This document shows positions 54,165-62,294 of a stretch of DNA of 64,000 nt, in pieces. The position numbers were made by a program, and so were the translations under genes. Source of the stretch: REEB76 sp963774895 (lineage in GTDB: Bacteria > Pseudomonadota > Gammaproteobacteria > Natronospirales > REEB76); the NCBI GenBank assembly GCA_963774895.1, contig CAVZGN010000001.1, positions 496,001 to 560,000 of the forward strand, in the 5' to 3' direction. A model generated the notes under the pieces. The model did not search any database. It worked only from the letters and a program-made list of their open reading frames with translations, and was not told the DNA's origin. The stretch's first letter is position 1, and every line of letters starts with the position of its first letter.

Positions 54165-54554
54165 ATGGCATTCTTCTGTCCGGTGTGCTTTGGGCAGTCT
54201 GAAAGTAGCAGCGGACAGTGTTTGCAGTGCGGCACGGACCTTGTGCTGTGGACACAGACGCATTCCTATACCGAGAGGTTGATGCAGGCTTTGCAGCATC
54301 CAATCGCCGAGGTACGCATGGGAGCCATCATTGCACTCGGGATGCGTTGTGACATTAAAGCGGCCGGCGCTCTCGTTGATTGTGCGATTGCCCACCCTGC
54401 GGATATACCGGAGGGACTTGAGATAGTAAATACACTTGCACATTTAGCGGGTTCCACAACCGGAATTGCGAGTTTGCAGAAACTCGCCGCCAATCACCCG
54501 GCACAGCCCGTGCGGGCAGCTGCCCAGAAGGTATTAAAGTATTTATCGGTATAG
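54165..54554 (+). CDS. Small zinc-ribbon plus HEAT-like protein
   Basis: A 129-residue protein with two cysteine pairs at the start (FFCPVCFGQSES, QCLQCG) that would bind one zinc. Helical repeats like HEAT follow (PIAEVRMGAIIALGM, DIKAAGALVDCAIAHP, HPAQPVRAAAQKVLKYL). I do not know the family. Its position between aceF and the VOC gene, in the middle of the pyruvate dehydrogenase operon, suggests a scaffold or assembly role, but this is speculation. Confidence 0.7.
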   Translation: MAFFCPVCFGQSESSSGQCLQCGTDLVLWTQTHSYTERLMQALQHPIAEVRMGAIIALGMRCDIKAAGALVDCAIAHPADIPEGLEIVNTLAHLAGSTTGIASLQKLAANHPAQPVRAAAQKVLKYLSV

Positions 54555-54568
54555 GATTTAGGAGATTT

Positions 54569-54952
54569 ATGCTGCATTACAGCCGACTCTGCTCGATCAT
54601 CATCGACTGCGACACCCATGACCTGGATGCTGCCACATCATTCTGGAGCGCGGCACTTGGTCGCGCTGTTAATCTGGAGAACAGCGGCAATCTGGAAAAA
54701 TACCGCGCGCTGGAGACACCACCCGGGCAGATTAAATGTGAAGTGCAGAAGGTTGATCACCCCAGCCGTGTGCACATCGACATCGAGACCGATAACATCG
54801 AAGCTGAGGTCGTCCGCCTCAGCGGGTTGGGCGCCAAAGAGGTGCAGCGCATCAAGCACTGGGTGGTCATGGAGGCGCCCACCGGCCAGCGGTTCTGCGT
54901 CGTACCGCCGCAGTTGCCGGATTTTCCCAAGGGCGCGAACAAATGGTTATAA
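54569..54952 (+). CDS. VOC-superfamily (glyoxalase-like) protein
   Basis: A 127-residue protein of the vicinal oxygen chelate fold. The two beta-alpha-beta-beta-beta units can be seen (SIIIDCDTHDLDAATSFWSAALGR, then HIDIETDNIEAEVVRLSGLGAKEVQ and WVVMEAPTGQRFCVVPPQ). This is the small glyoxalase-like subgroup with an end like GQRFCVVP. Substrate and metal are unknown. It lies 14 bp after the zinc-ribbon gene. Confidence 0.8.
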   Translation: MLHYSRLCSIIIDCDTHDLDAATSFWSAALGRAVNLENSGNLEKYRALETPPGQIKCEVQKVDHPSRVHIDIETDNIEAEVVRLSGLGAKEVQRIKHWVVMEAPTGQRFCVVPPQLPDFPKGANKWL

Positions 54953-55114
54953 AACCCTGTGCACTTCTCCACTGCGCGGTGAAGCGGAACAGCCGAAGCA
55001 TTGCTTTGGCTCGCTGTACGGGTGGCCATGGATGGCTACCCTGGAGTTCAAGAGGTACAAGATGTACCAAGCTGAGCTGGTCAGAATGAGGATAGCGATT
55101 AAAAATAGTTCTTC

Positions 55115-55173
55115 GTAGGAGCGACGGTATCCGTCGCGATAGTATTTAATCGCGGTGTGTAACACGCTCCCAC
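55115..55173. repeat. REP-type pair between the VOC gene and lpdA
   Basis: A direct unit (55115-55139, GTAGGAGCGACGG...CGTCGCGA) and an inverted one (55150-55173, ending CTCCCAC) face each other across 10 bp. They belong to the same family as the cluster at 52501, and end 15 bp before the lpdA start. Confidence 0.88.
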
Positions 55174-55188
55174 AATCAGAGTACAAAC

Positions 55189-57162
55189 ATGGCGAAGATC
55201 ATCGAAATAAAAGTTCCCGACATCGGCAACTTCAAGGACGTGGACGTCATCGACGTCATGGTAAAGCCCGGCGACAAGCTCGAAAAAGAGCAGGGACTGA
55301 TCACGCTCGAAACCGACAAGGCCGCTATGGATGTGCCTTCGCCTTATGGCGGCACTGTAAAGCAGCTGAAAATAAAAAAAGGCGACAAGGTGTCGGAAGG
55401 CACACTGATCTTGACGATGGAAGTGGCGGAGTCCGCGGCATCATCAAAAAAGACAACTTCTTCCCCCTCACCCCCACCCTCGGCAACTGCTCCCGGCGTT
55501 GCCCTACCTCCTGCGTCCATGCAGTCGTCTCCCACAAGGGGAGAGGGAATAAAGCCGGGAACTGCTACTAAATCAATATCCAATGAATTCCCTTCTCCAC
55601 CTTCAGGGGGAGAGGGCGAGACGCGCAGCGGTGAGCGGGCTGCCAGGGATGGCAGCCCTGGACTTTCTGGCGGAGCGGGATTGCGGAGCCTGAATGAGGG
55701 TGAGGGAGGCAAAACTGTCTCAAGTCCTAATGTTGCCGAATATTCCGGCAAAGTTGATATGGAATGCGAGGTGCTGGTGCTCGGTTCTGGTCCCGGCGGC
55801 TACACCGCCGCGTTCCGCGCTGCAGACCTGGGTAAACAAGTAGTTCTGGTAGAGCGTTATCCATCACTCGGCGGCGTATGCCTGAACGTAGGCTGCATTC
55901 CCTCCAAGGCCTTGCTGCATGCCGCCAAAGTTATCGAGGAGGCTGAATCCATGTCGGAACGCGGCATCAGCTTCGGCAAACCCAAGATCGACACCGGTAA
56001 GCTGCGTACCTGGAAAAAAAGCGTGGTCGGCAAGCTCACCGGTGGTCTGGCGACGCTGGCGAAACGGCGCAAAGTCCAAGTCGTCCAGGGTGTCGGCAAG
56101 TTTATTGCCCCTCATCATCTGAGTGTCGAGCAGAACGGCAAGCAGTCGGTGATTCGTTTCCAGCAGGGCATAATTGCCGCCGGCTCGCAGGCGGCCAAGA
56201 TTCCCGGATTCCCGGACGACCCGCGCATTCTGGATTCCACCTCGGCGCTGGAACTGGAAGATCTGCCGGAGTGCATGCTGGTGATCGGCGGTGGCATCAT
56301 CGGCCTGGAGATGGCCTGCGTGTTTGACGCCCTGGGCGTGAAGATCACCGTGGTGGAACTCACCGACACACTGATACCGGAGGCCGATCGCGACCTGGTA
56401 CGCGTCCTGCAGAAACGTATCGAGAAGCGCTACGAGAAAATCCTGTTGGGCGTTAAGGTCGCCAAACTTGAGGCTGCCAGGCAGGGCATGAAGGCGACGT
56501 TTGACGGAACTAACGCACCGACGGCGCAAACCTATGGCCGCGTGCTGGTTGCTGTGGGGCGCCGGCCAAACGGCAAGCTGATCGATGCAGGCAAAGCCGG
56601 CGTCGCCGTGGACGAGCGCGGCTTCATCCCGGTGGACCGGCAGCAGCGCACCAATATCCCACACATCTTCGCCATCGGCGATATCGCCGGCAATCCGATG
56701 CTGGCGCACAAGGCTAGTCACGAAGGCAAAGTGGCGGCGGAAGTGGTCGCAGGTATGAAAGTCGCTAACGACGCTCGTGCCATCCCTTCCGTGGCCTACA
56801 CCGACCCGGAGATTGCATGGGTGGGTCTCACGGAGAAGCAGGCGCAAGAACAGGGCATCGAAGTGGGCAAAGGCACATTTCCCTGGATCGCCAGCGGCCG
56901 CAACCTTTCATTGGGGCGCGACGACGGCATGACCAAGCTGTTGTTCGATCCCAAGACTGAACGCATCCTCGGCGCCGGCATCGTCGGCAGCAACGCCGGC
57001 GACCTGATAGCGGAAATGGCATTGGCCATCGAGATGGGTTGCGATGCGGCCGATATTGGATTGACCGTGCATCCGCACCCGACGCTGTCCGAGACCGTGA
57101 TGTTTGCGGCCGAGGCATTCGAGGGTACGATCACGGATCTCTATATGCCTAAGAAGCATTAA
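55189..57162 (+). CDS. lpdA: Dihydrolipoamide dehydrogenase (E3) with N-terminal lipoyl domain
   Basis: E3 reoxidises the lipoyl group and gives NADH. A lipoyl domain (Lys44) almost identical to that of E2 leads into a linker of about 90 residues, then the FAD/NAD oxidoreductase: LGSGPGGYTAAFRAADLG, redox pair GGVCLNVGCIPSK, NAD motif VIGGGIIGLEMACVF and the C-terminal dimer interface with HPHPTLSE. At 657 residues it is the long, lipoyl-bearing type. The linker is encoded by captured intergenic repeats. It starts 15 bp after a REP pair, and the zinc-ribbon and VOC genes separate it from aceF. Confidence 0.96.
   Translation: MAKIIEIKVPDIGNFKDVDVIDVMVKPGDKLEKEQGLITLETDKAAMDVPSPYGGTVKQLKIKKGDKVSEGTLILTMEVAESAASSKKTTSSPSPPPSATAPGVALPPASMQSSPTRGEGIKPGTATKSISNEFPSPPSGGEGETRSGERAARDGSPGLSGGAGLRSLNEGEGGKTVSSPNVAEYSGKVDMECEVLVLGSGPGGYTAAFRAADLGKQVVLVERYPSLGGVCLNVGCIPSKALLHAAKVIEEAESMSERGISFGKPKIDTGKLRTWKKSVVGKLTGGLATLAKRRKVQVVQGVGKFIAPHHLSVEQNGKQSVIRFQQGIIAAGSQAAKIPGFPDDPRILDSTSALELEDLPECMLVIGGGIIGLEMACVFDALGVKITVVELTDTLIPEADRDLVRVLQKRIEKRYEKILLGVKVAKLEAARQGMKATFDGTNAPTAQTYGRVLVAVGRRPNGKLIDAGKAGVAVDERGFIPVDRQQRTNIPHIFAIGDIAGNPMLAHKASHEGKVAAEVVAGMKVANDARAIPSVAYTDPEIAWVGLTEKQAQEQGIEVGKGTFPWIASGRNLSLGRDDGMTKLLFDPKTERILGAGIVGSNAGDLIAEMALAIEMGCDAADIGLTVHPHPTLSETVMFAAEAFEGTITDLYMPKKH
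55461..55706 (+). repeat. Two intergenic repeats captured in the lpdA linker
   Basis: Elements at 55461-55547 (TTCCCCCTCACC to GGGGAGAGGG) and 55590-55706 (CCCTTCTCCACC to GAGGGTGAGGG) are G/C-rich inverted-repeat sequences. The first shares long runs with the reverse complement of 53110-53199, e.g. TCGGCAACTGCTCCC and TTGCCCTACCTCCT. Both are read in frame with no stop. Confidence 0.82.
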
Positions 57163-57249
57163 CCTAATTGCCAATTGTTTATTGAAATCTGATAAATAAC
57201 TTCTACACTCGATGGACAAAATCAAACTGTCACTAATTGGGGAATAAAC

Positions 57250-58101
57250 ATGCATTCCATCCTGAAATGGTTGGGCATCGTATTTGGAAGTCTTGTACTG
57301 CTTTGTGTATTAGCCATCATCGTGTTCTATGCTGCATCTGAATACCAGTTTCGCCGGACCTATTCCGCTCCGCAGGTTGCCCTCGCTATACCGCATGATC
57401 CAGTATCCATAGCTGCCGGTCAGTTCATCGCCACAACCCGGGGTTGCGATGGCTGTCACGCAGGACAACTCCGAGGTCAGGTATTGGACGATGATCCCTG
57501 GTTTGGAAGGCTGGTGGCACCGAACATCAGTCAGATCATCCCGCATTACAGTAATGTGCAGCTGGCAAGGCTGCTGCGTTACGGTGTGCGTCCGGATGGT
57601 ACAAGTGTAATCATCATGCCTTCGAGTATGTTTTATAACCTCACGGACAAGGACCTGGCCGATCTCATCGCTTTTCTGCGCACGGTACCGCCGGTAGTCA
57701 GTACTTTACCCCCGATGCAAATCCGAATCCTGGGCAGATGGTTGTTTTTGAGCGGTAAGATTAATTTTGAAGCGGCTGTTATAGAAAAATTAGGACCGCG
57801 CATGTCAGTTGTCGAGTCAGCGCCGACCGCCGCCTATGGGGATTACTTGGTACACACCACCTGCACTGAGTGTCATGCCCCTGATTTACACGGCGATAAG
57901 GCTTTCGGCATACCGGATCTCATTATCGCAAAATCCTACACACCTGATAATTTCGCACGCCTGATGAGCACCGGTATCGGCAATGGCAATCGCAACCTGG
58001 GTCTGATGAGCCTAGTGGCCAAGGAGCGTTTCAGTCATTATGACTCTATCCAAGTGGCAGCGATCTATGCTTACCTGCAATCGCGTTCTGTATCACAATG
58101 A
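57250..58101 (+). CDS. Membrane-anchored diheme cytochrome c
   Basis: A 283-residue protein with an N-terminal helix (about residues 7-28) that may remain as an anchor. Two heme sites follow: CDGCH (Cys66, Cys69, His70) and CTECH (Cys205, Cys208, His209). The layout of two cytochrome c domains separated by about 80 residues recalls cytochrome subunits of dehydrogenases such as alcohol or aldehyde dehydrogenases, which usually have three hemes. No dehydrogenase is nearby. It stands 87 bp after lpdA. Confidence 0.88.
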   Translation: MHSILKWLGIVFGSLVLLCVLAIIVFYAASEYQFRRTYSAPQVALAIPHDPVSIAAGQFIATTRGCDGCHAGQLRGQVLDDDPWFGRLVAPNISQIIPHYSNVQLARLLRYGVRPDGTSVIIMPSSMFYNLTDKDLADLIAFLRTVPPVVSTLPPMQIRILGRWLFLSGKINFEAAVIEKLGPRMSVVESAPTAAYGDYLVHTTCTECHAPDLHGDKAFGIPDLIIAKSYTPDNFARLMSTGIGNGNRNLGLMSLVAKERFSHYDSIQVAAIYAYLQSRSVSQ

Positions 58102-58107
58102 TGCTCC

Positions 58108-58524
58108 ATGGCGAACACCTATAAAAAAGACGACGACTCCAGCTTTTACGAGTCCTACGCGCACTTTTCCCGCACCTTGCGCGCCTGGCTGGTGGCCTAT
58201 GGCGTGGGCGTACCGGTGCTGCTGGTGAGCCAGGAATTCATCGCCAAGTCCATCATCAGGGCGGGCACCGGTGGTCTGATTACCTGGCTGTTTCTCACAG
58301 GCGTCGCCATTCAGGTGCTGGCAGCCTTGCTGTATAAATATTCCATGGCCTATCTGTACAACAGCGAGGGGAATTCGGAGTTGAACGATACTTGGCGAGT
58401 GCAAGCGGCTGTGTGGCTATCCAAGACTATCTGGCTGGAAGCGTTGTTCGATGTCTCCGCCATTGCGTTGTTCGTATGGGGTACTTTCCTGGTGGTTGCA
58501 GCAGTACTGGGCCAGCACATCTGA
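58108..58524 (+). CDS. Small membrane protein of unknown function
   Basis: A 138-residue protein starting 6 bp after the diheme cytochrome stop, so the pair should be co-transcribed. It has three hydrophobic helices (WLVAYGVGVPVLLVSQEF, LITWLFLTGVAIQVLAALLY, LFDVSAIALFVWGTFLVVAAVLG) and an acidic N-terminus. No family is recognised. It could be a membrane partner of the cytochrome. Confidence 0.75.
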   Translation: MANTYKKDDDSSFYESYAHFSRTLRAWLVAYGVGVPVLLVSQEFIAKSIIRAGTGGLITWLFLTGVAIQVLAALLYKYSMAYLYNSEGNSELNDTWRVQAAVWLSKTIWLEALFDVSAIALFVWGTFLVVAAVLGQHI

Positions 58525-58541
58525 TAATCCAAGTAGTGCCG

Positions 58542-58775
58542 CTATTGTTCATATTTTTCAACGGTATCCGCGCTGCGTTCTTTAGCCTCGTCAGGATTGT
58601 CCCCGAATTCCTGTTTCGCACGCCGCTGGCGCAAAAGGTCCCAGCAGCGATCCAGCTCTACCTGGATCGCCTTGAGCCGGGCGGATTCCTGCGGCTGCAT
58701 GTGCTGCTTTTGAAAAAGCTGGTGTTCCTCATTGACCAGCGATTCGATATGCTTAGTGATATTGCTGTCTTGCAT
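58542..58775 (-). CDS. DUF2630 family small protein
   Basis: A 77-residue, highly charged helical protein. The arrangement (IESLVNEEHQLFQK, then ESARLKAIQVELDRCWDLLRQRRA) fits DUF2630, a family of two-helix cytoplasmic proteins of unknown role. It stands alone between convergent and divergent neighbours. Confidence 0.82.
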   Translation of the reverse strand: MQDSNITKHIESLVNEEHQLFQKQHMQPQESARLKAIQVELDRCWDLLRQRRAKQEFGDNPDEAKERSADTVEKYEQ

Positions 58776-58844
58776 GACTCACTCCTGGGTCGACTGGCCG
58801 GTGGATGATACTACCAATTAGAAGTGCCGATTGAGGTTTTCCCA

Positions 58845-59099
58845 ATGCTTGAAATGAGACCGACCTGTGAATGCTGCGACCGGGAACTGCCGCCGGATTC
58901 GACCGAAGCCATGGTCTGTAGCTTCGAATGCACTTTTTGCAAAGAGTGTGCCGCGCAACGTTTCCATGGCGTCTGCCCCAATTGTGGCGGGGAATTTACC
59001 CGCCGGCCGGTGCGCCCGGCGCGTTTGCTGGGGAAATATCCGGGCTCCACCAAACGCATCCATAATCCGAATTGCGTCGGGGTAAAATCCAATACATGA
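58845..59099 (+). CDS. DUF1272 zinc-ribbon protein
   Basis: An 84-residue protein with four cysteine clusters typical of DUF1272: CECCDRELPP, MVCSFECTFCKECA, and VCPNCGGEF, expected to bind zinc. The ATG at 58845 has GAGG upstream; a GTG at 58824 is in frame. Function unknown. It is followed 17 bp later by carbonic anhydrase. Confidence 0.88.
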   Translation: MLEMRPTCECCDRELPPDSTEAMVCSFECTFCKECAAQRFHGVCPNCGGEFTRRPVRPARLLGKYPGSTKRIHNPNCVGVKSNT

Positions 59100-59116
59100 G
59101 TCCATCACGGTAAGCA

Positions 59117-59749
59117 ATGAAAAAACTTGCGGAGATTTTTGCCAATAATCGAACCTGGGCTGCGGACACCACCCGGAAGTCGCCTGACTTTTTCAAGCGT
59201 CTTGCCGAACAGCAGAACCCGAAGTATCTGTGGATCGGCTGTTCCGATAGCCGCGTGCCCGCAAACGAGATCATGGGGTTGATGCCGGGCGAGGTATTCG
59301 TGCACCGCAACGTGGCCAACGTGGTAGTGCACACGGACCTGAACTGCCTGTCGGTCATCCAGTACGCGGTGGACGTGCTCAAGGTGCAGCACATCATCGT
59401 CTGTGGACATTACGGCTGCGGCGGCGTGCAGTCGGCCTGGAAGGGCGCACAACTGGGTCTGATCGACAACTGGCTGCGGCATGTGCAGGACGTACGCGAG
59501 CTGCGTATGGGCGCGATCGCGGCGATCGGCGATGAACATGGGAAACTGGATAAGTTGTGTGAGTTGAATGTGCTGGAACAGGCCAAGCACGTATCCCGCA
59601 CAACGATAGTCCGGGACGCCTGGGCACGTGGGCAGTCACTGACGGTGCATGGTTGGGTCTATGGCCTGCAGGATGGACTGCTGCATGACCTGGGTTTTTG
59701 CGTCGCGAATCAGCAAGAACTTAGCGACATCGATAAACAATCTGTCTGA
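59117..59749 (+). CDS. can: Beta-class carbonic anhydrase
   Basis: Interconverts CO2 and bicarbonate in the cytoplasm. The zinc ligands are Cys42, Asp44 (GCSDSRVP), His98 and Cys101 (CGHYGCGG), exactly as in E. coli Can. At 210 residues the length is normal. The protein is followed 25 bp later by an aromatic-acid-exporter-like gene. Confidence 0.96.
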   Translation: MKKLAEIFANNRTWAADTTRKSPDFFKRLAEQQNPKYLWIGCSDSRVPANEIMGLMPGEVFVHRNVANVVVHTDLNCLSVIQYAVDVLKVQHIIVCGHYGCGGVQSAWKGAQLGLIDNWLRHVQDVRELRMGAIAAIGDEHGKLDKLCELNVLEQAKHVSRTTIVRDAWARGQSLTVHGWVYGLQDGLLHDLGFCVANQQELSDIDKQSV

Positions 59750-59774
59750 TAAGGCGCGCTGGAGAACATTACTC

Positions 59775-60308
59775 ATGCACTGGCAGCTACCAAACATTTT
59801 CAGGAAGCCGCTGCGCATGACACTGATCATCGGCCTTGAAGGAGCGCTCATTACCTTGCTGAGTTTCTATCTAGGCGCGCGCTTCACGGCTGTGTTCCAC
59901 GGCGCCTCCGCCCAGCTCGGCGGTCTGTGGTCGGTTATCTCGGGTCTGGTGGTGCTGCAGAGCACCATCCACGAGACCCTCAAATCCTCAGTATTGCGCA
60001 TGATCGGCACCTTCATAGGTGCGCTCATCTGTGCGCTGTATCTCTGGCTGTTCGGCTTCAGCCTCCTGGGCATGGCGCTGTGCGCAGGCCTGACATTGGC
60101 TGTCTGCTATTTGCTGGACATTTTCGAGTACGCGCGGCTGGCCGCCGCCACGGTGGTGGTCATCGCCGTCGTCAGCAGCAGATCTCCGGAGATATCGCCG
60201 TTTTTGAATGCGTTTCTGCGCTTTGCGGAAGCCGCGATCGGGGTCGGCATTTGTATCGTGTGCGTCTACGCACTGCGCCTGCTCCTGCGGCCGCGTGTGA
60301 CGACTTGA
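59775..60308 (+). CDS. FUSC/aromatic-acid-exporter-like membrane protein
   Basis: A 177-residue membrane protein with about five helices and the FUSC/ArAE signature (LGGLWSVISGLVVLQSTIHETLKSSVLRMIGTFIGALIC). It lacks the cytoplasmic half of the full-length exporters. The ATG at 59775 (GGAG upstream) is chosen since upstream codons lie inside the carbonic anhydrase gene. Transport substrate unknown. Confidence 0.82.
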   Translation: MHWQLPNIFRKPLRMTLIIGLEGALITLLSFYLGARFTAVFHGASAQLGGLWSVISGLVVLQSTIHETLKSSVLRMIGTFIGALICALYLWLFGFSLLGMALCAGLTLAVCYLLDIFEYARLAAATVVVIAVVSSRSPEISPFLNAFLRFAEAAIGVGICIVCVYALRLLLRPRVTT

Positions 60309-60331
60309 AATTAAAATTATATGGAAATAAA

Positions 60332-60353
60332 AAGAGCGGCCGAAGCCGCTCTT
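60332..60353. terminator. Bidirectional terminator between FUSC and RRM genes
   Basis: A perfect AAGAGCGGC / GCCGCTCTT stem (9 bp) with a CGAA tetraloop lies between convergent genes. It has A residues on the left, so it also fits the minus strand. Confidence 0.9.
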
Positions 60354-60372
60354 GTTCTACATCCAGATAAAA

Positions 60373-60645
60373 TTAGCGCCGCCCGCGGCCACGCCCGCGT
60401 GCATGTTTTGGATCTTCTTCATTCACCTTGAGCATTTGGCCACGCAGTGTGTGGCCGTTGAGCGCAGCCATGGCGGCGCGCGCCTCGTGACCTTCCATTT
60501 CCACGAAGCCGAATCCCTTGCAGGTGCCCTTGAATATGTCGTGGGCCAGAGAGATGGAAAATACCTTGCCATGCTGTTCGAACAAGCCACGGATCTCGGC
60601 TTCAGTGGCATCGGGCGGCAGGCTGCCGACAAACATTTTTTTCAT
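60373..60645 (-). CDS. RRM-type RNA-binding protein
   Basis: A 90-residue cold-shock-type RNA-binding protein. RNP2 (MFVGSLP) and RNP1 (KGFGFVEM) are both present, and the tail is rich in Arg and Gly (HARGRGRGRR). Similar single RRM proteins act as RNA chaperones. It lies 39 bp downstream of the rhlE-like gene, on the same strand, and the pair may be co-transcribed. Confidence 0.92.
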   Translation of the reverse strand: MKKMFVGSLPPDATEAEIRGLFEQHGKVFSISLAHDIFKGTCKGFGFVEMEGHEARAAMAALNGHTLRGQMLKVNEEDPKHARGRGRGRR

Positions 60646-60684
60646 GCTGGTGTGTCCTCCGGGTTCGATTATAGGCGCTTGTGA

Positions 60685-61971
60685 CTAGCGATTGCCGCTG
60701 CGGCTGGACGAGGGACGCGAGCTGTGGCTGCGGGAGCCGGAGCGGCTATGCCAGTCGGACTGCGGTTTATGTGCATGCCGCGGAGTATGTGTACCGTGAC
60801 TGGGTCTCTCGGCGTGATCCGACTGCGGGTTGGGATTCGGCTTGAAGCCTTTCGCTGTGGCCCTGGGAATATCCTTACGCAGTAGGCGTTCAATATCCTT
60901 GAGCTGGCCGCGTTCCTCGCCGCACACCAGCGACACGGCTTCGCCGCAGCTGCCGGCGCGGCCGGTGCGGCCGATGCGGTGCACATAGTCTTCCGGCACA
61001 TGCGGCAATTCGTAGTTCACCACATGCGGCAACTGGTCGATGTCGAGGCCGCGGGCGGCGATATCGGTGGCCACCAGCACGCGCACACGGTCGTTCTTGA
61101 AATCCGCCAGTGCGCGGGTACGCGCGCCCTGGGTCTTGTTGCCATGGATGGCAGTGGACTGGATGCCGTCGCGCTGCAGCTGTTCGGACAGCCGGTTGGC
61201 GCCGTGCTTGGTGCGAGTGAACACCAGCACCTGCTGCCAGTTGCCGGAACCGATGAGATGTGAGAGCAGCTCACGTTTGTGGCCCTTGTCCACCTGATAG
61301 ACGCGCTGGCTGATGAGATCCACGGTGCTGTTGCGCGGCGCCACGTCGATGGTCTCGGGATTCTTCAGCAGGCCGGCGGCCAGCTTGCGGATATCCTCGG
61401 AGAAGGTCGCAGAGAACAGCAGGTTCTGGCGGCGGTGCGGCAGCAGCGCGAGGATGCGGCGGATGTCGCGGATGAAACCCATGTCGAGCATGCGGTCAGC
61501 CTCGTCCAGCACCAGGATCTCGACTTTGGAGAGATCAATGGTTTTCTGCTGCACGTGATCCAGCAGCCGGCCGGGTGTGGCCACCACGATGTCCACGCCA
61601 CGGCGCAGCTTGTCGAACTGGGGGTTGATATTGACGCCACCGAAGATCACAGCGGTGGTGAAGGGCAGATACTTGCCATACGTTTGCACGCTGTCGGCCA
61701 CCTGGGCGGCCAACTCGCGGGTGGGCGTAAGCACCAGCGCGCGCACAGGTTTCCTGCGACCGGCTTCGACCGGATTTTTTTGCAGATGTTGCAGCAGCGG
61801 CAGGGTGAAACCGGCAGTCTTGCCGGTACCCGTCTGGGCGGCGGCTTGTAGGTCGCGACCTGCCAGCACCAAGGGGATGGCGCGGGACTGCACCGGTGTG
61901 GGTTCGGTGTAGCCCTGATCGGCCACAGCACGCAGCAACTCGGCCGACAGGCCGAGGGATGAAAATGACAT
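60685..61971 (-). CDS. rhlE: DEAD-box RNA helicase RhlE
   Basis: An ATP-dependent RNA helicase of 428 residues. Motifs occur in order: Q motif (YTEPTPVQSRAIP), AQTGTGKTAGF, PTRELAAQ, VLDEADRMLDMGF, FSATFSEDI, and HRIGRTGRAG. The C-terminal tail is basic and rich in Ser, His and Arg (HSSRPSSSRSGNR). The ATG 61971 is chosen for its AGGAG. With the RRM protein, it may resolve RNA structure in the cold. Confidence 0.95.
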   Translation of the reverse strand: MSFSSLGLSAELLRAVADQGYTEPTPVQSRAIPLVLAGRDLQAAAQTGTGKTAGFTLPLLQHLQKNPVEAGRRKPVRALVLTPTRELAAQVADSVQTYGKYLPFTTAVIFGGVNINPQFDKLRRGVDIVVATPGRLLDHVQQKTIDLSKVEILVLDEADRMLDMGFIRDIRRILALLPHRRQNLLFSATFSEDIRKLAAGLLKNPETIDVAPRNSTVDLISQRVYQVDKGHKRELLSHLIGSGNWQQVLVFTRTKHGANRLSEQLQRDGIQSTAIHGNKTQGARTRALADFKNDRVRVLVATDIAARGLDIDQLPHVVNYELPHVPEDYVHRIGRTGRAGSCGEAVSLVCGEERGQLKDIERLLRKDIPRATAKGFKPNPNPQSDHAERPSHGTHTPRHAHKPQSDWHSRSGSRSHSSRPSSSRSGNR

Positions 61972-62217
61972 AGAAACTCCTGGAGCCGCCTGCTGACGCA
62001 CATTCGCGTCATGCCGGTCCAGGCAGTGATTTTTATTAAGGGGATCGGGGAATACGCTCTAAAAGGTAGGCCGCGATGGGTTTGTGGGACAAGGACCGGA
62101 TCGCGTCACCTCAAACTCGGCGCGGAGTATACGCTATCGGGCCGGATTTACCTAATGGTTAAGAGCCAACAAGCAGCGTTTAGCAGTGACAGTGGTCTTT
62201 AGTTGCAATGCTCATCA

Positions 62218-62259
62218 ATGACTGTTTCCGACTGCGATTTCAACTGATCGACGCAACAC
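62218..62259 (+). repeat. Left terminal inverted repeat of the IS30 element
   Basis: ATGACTG at the outer end, then a variable 8-nt part and TGCGATTTCAACTGATCGAC followed by GCAACAC. It pairs with 63436-63477. Confidence 0.8.
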
Positions 62260-62294
62260 GCTAGATTCTGCGCGAGCAGAAGGAGGTGTTGCAA

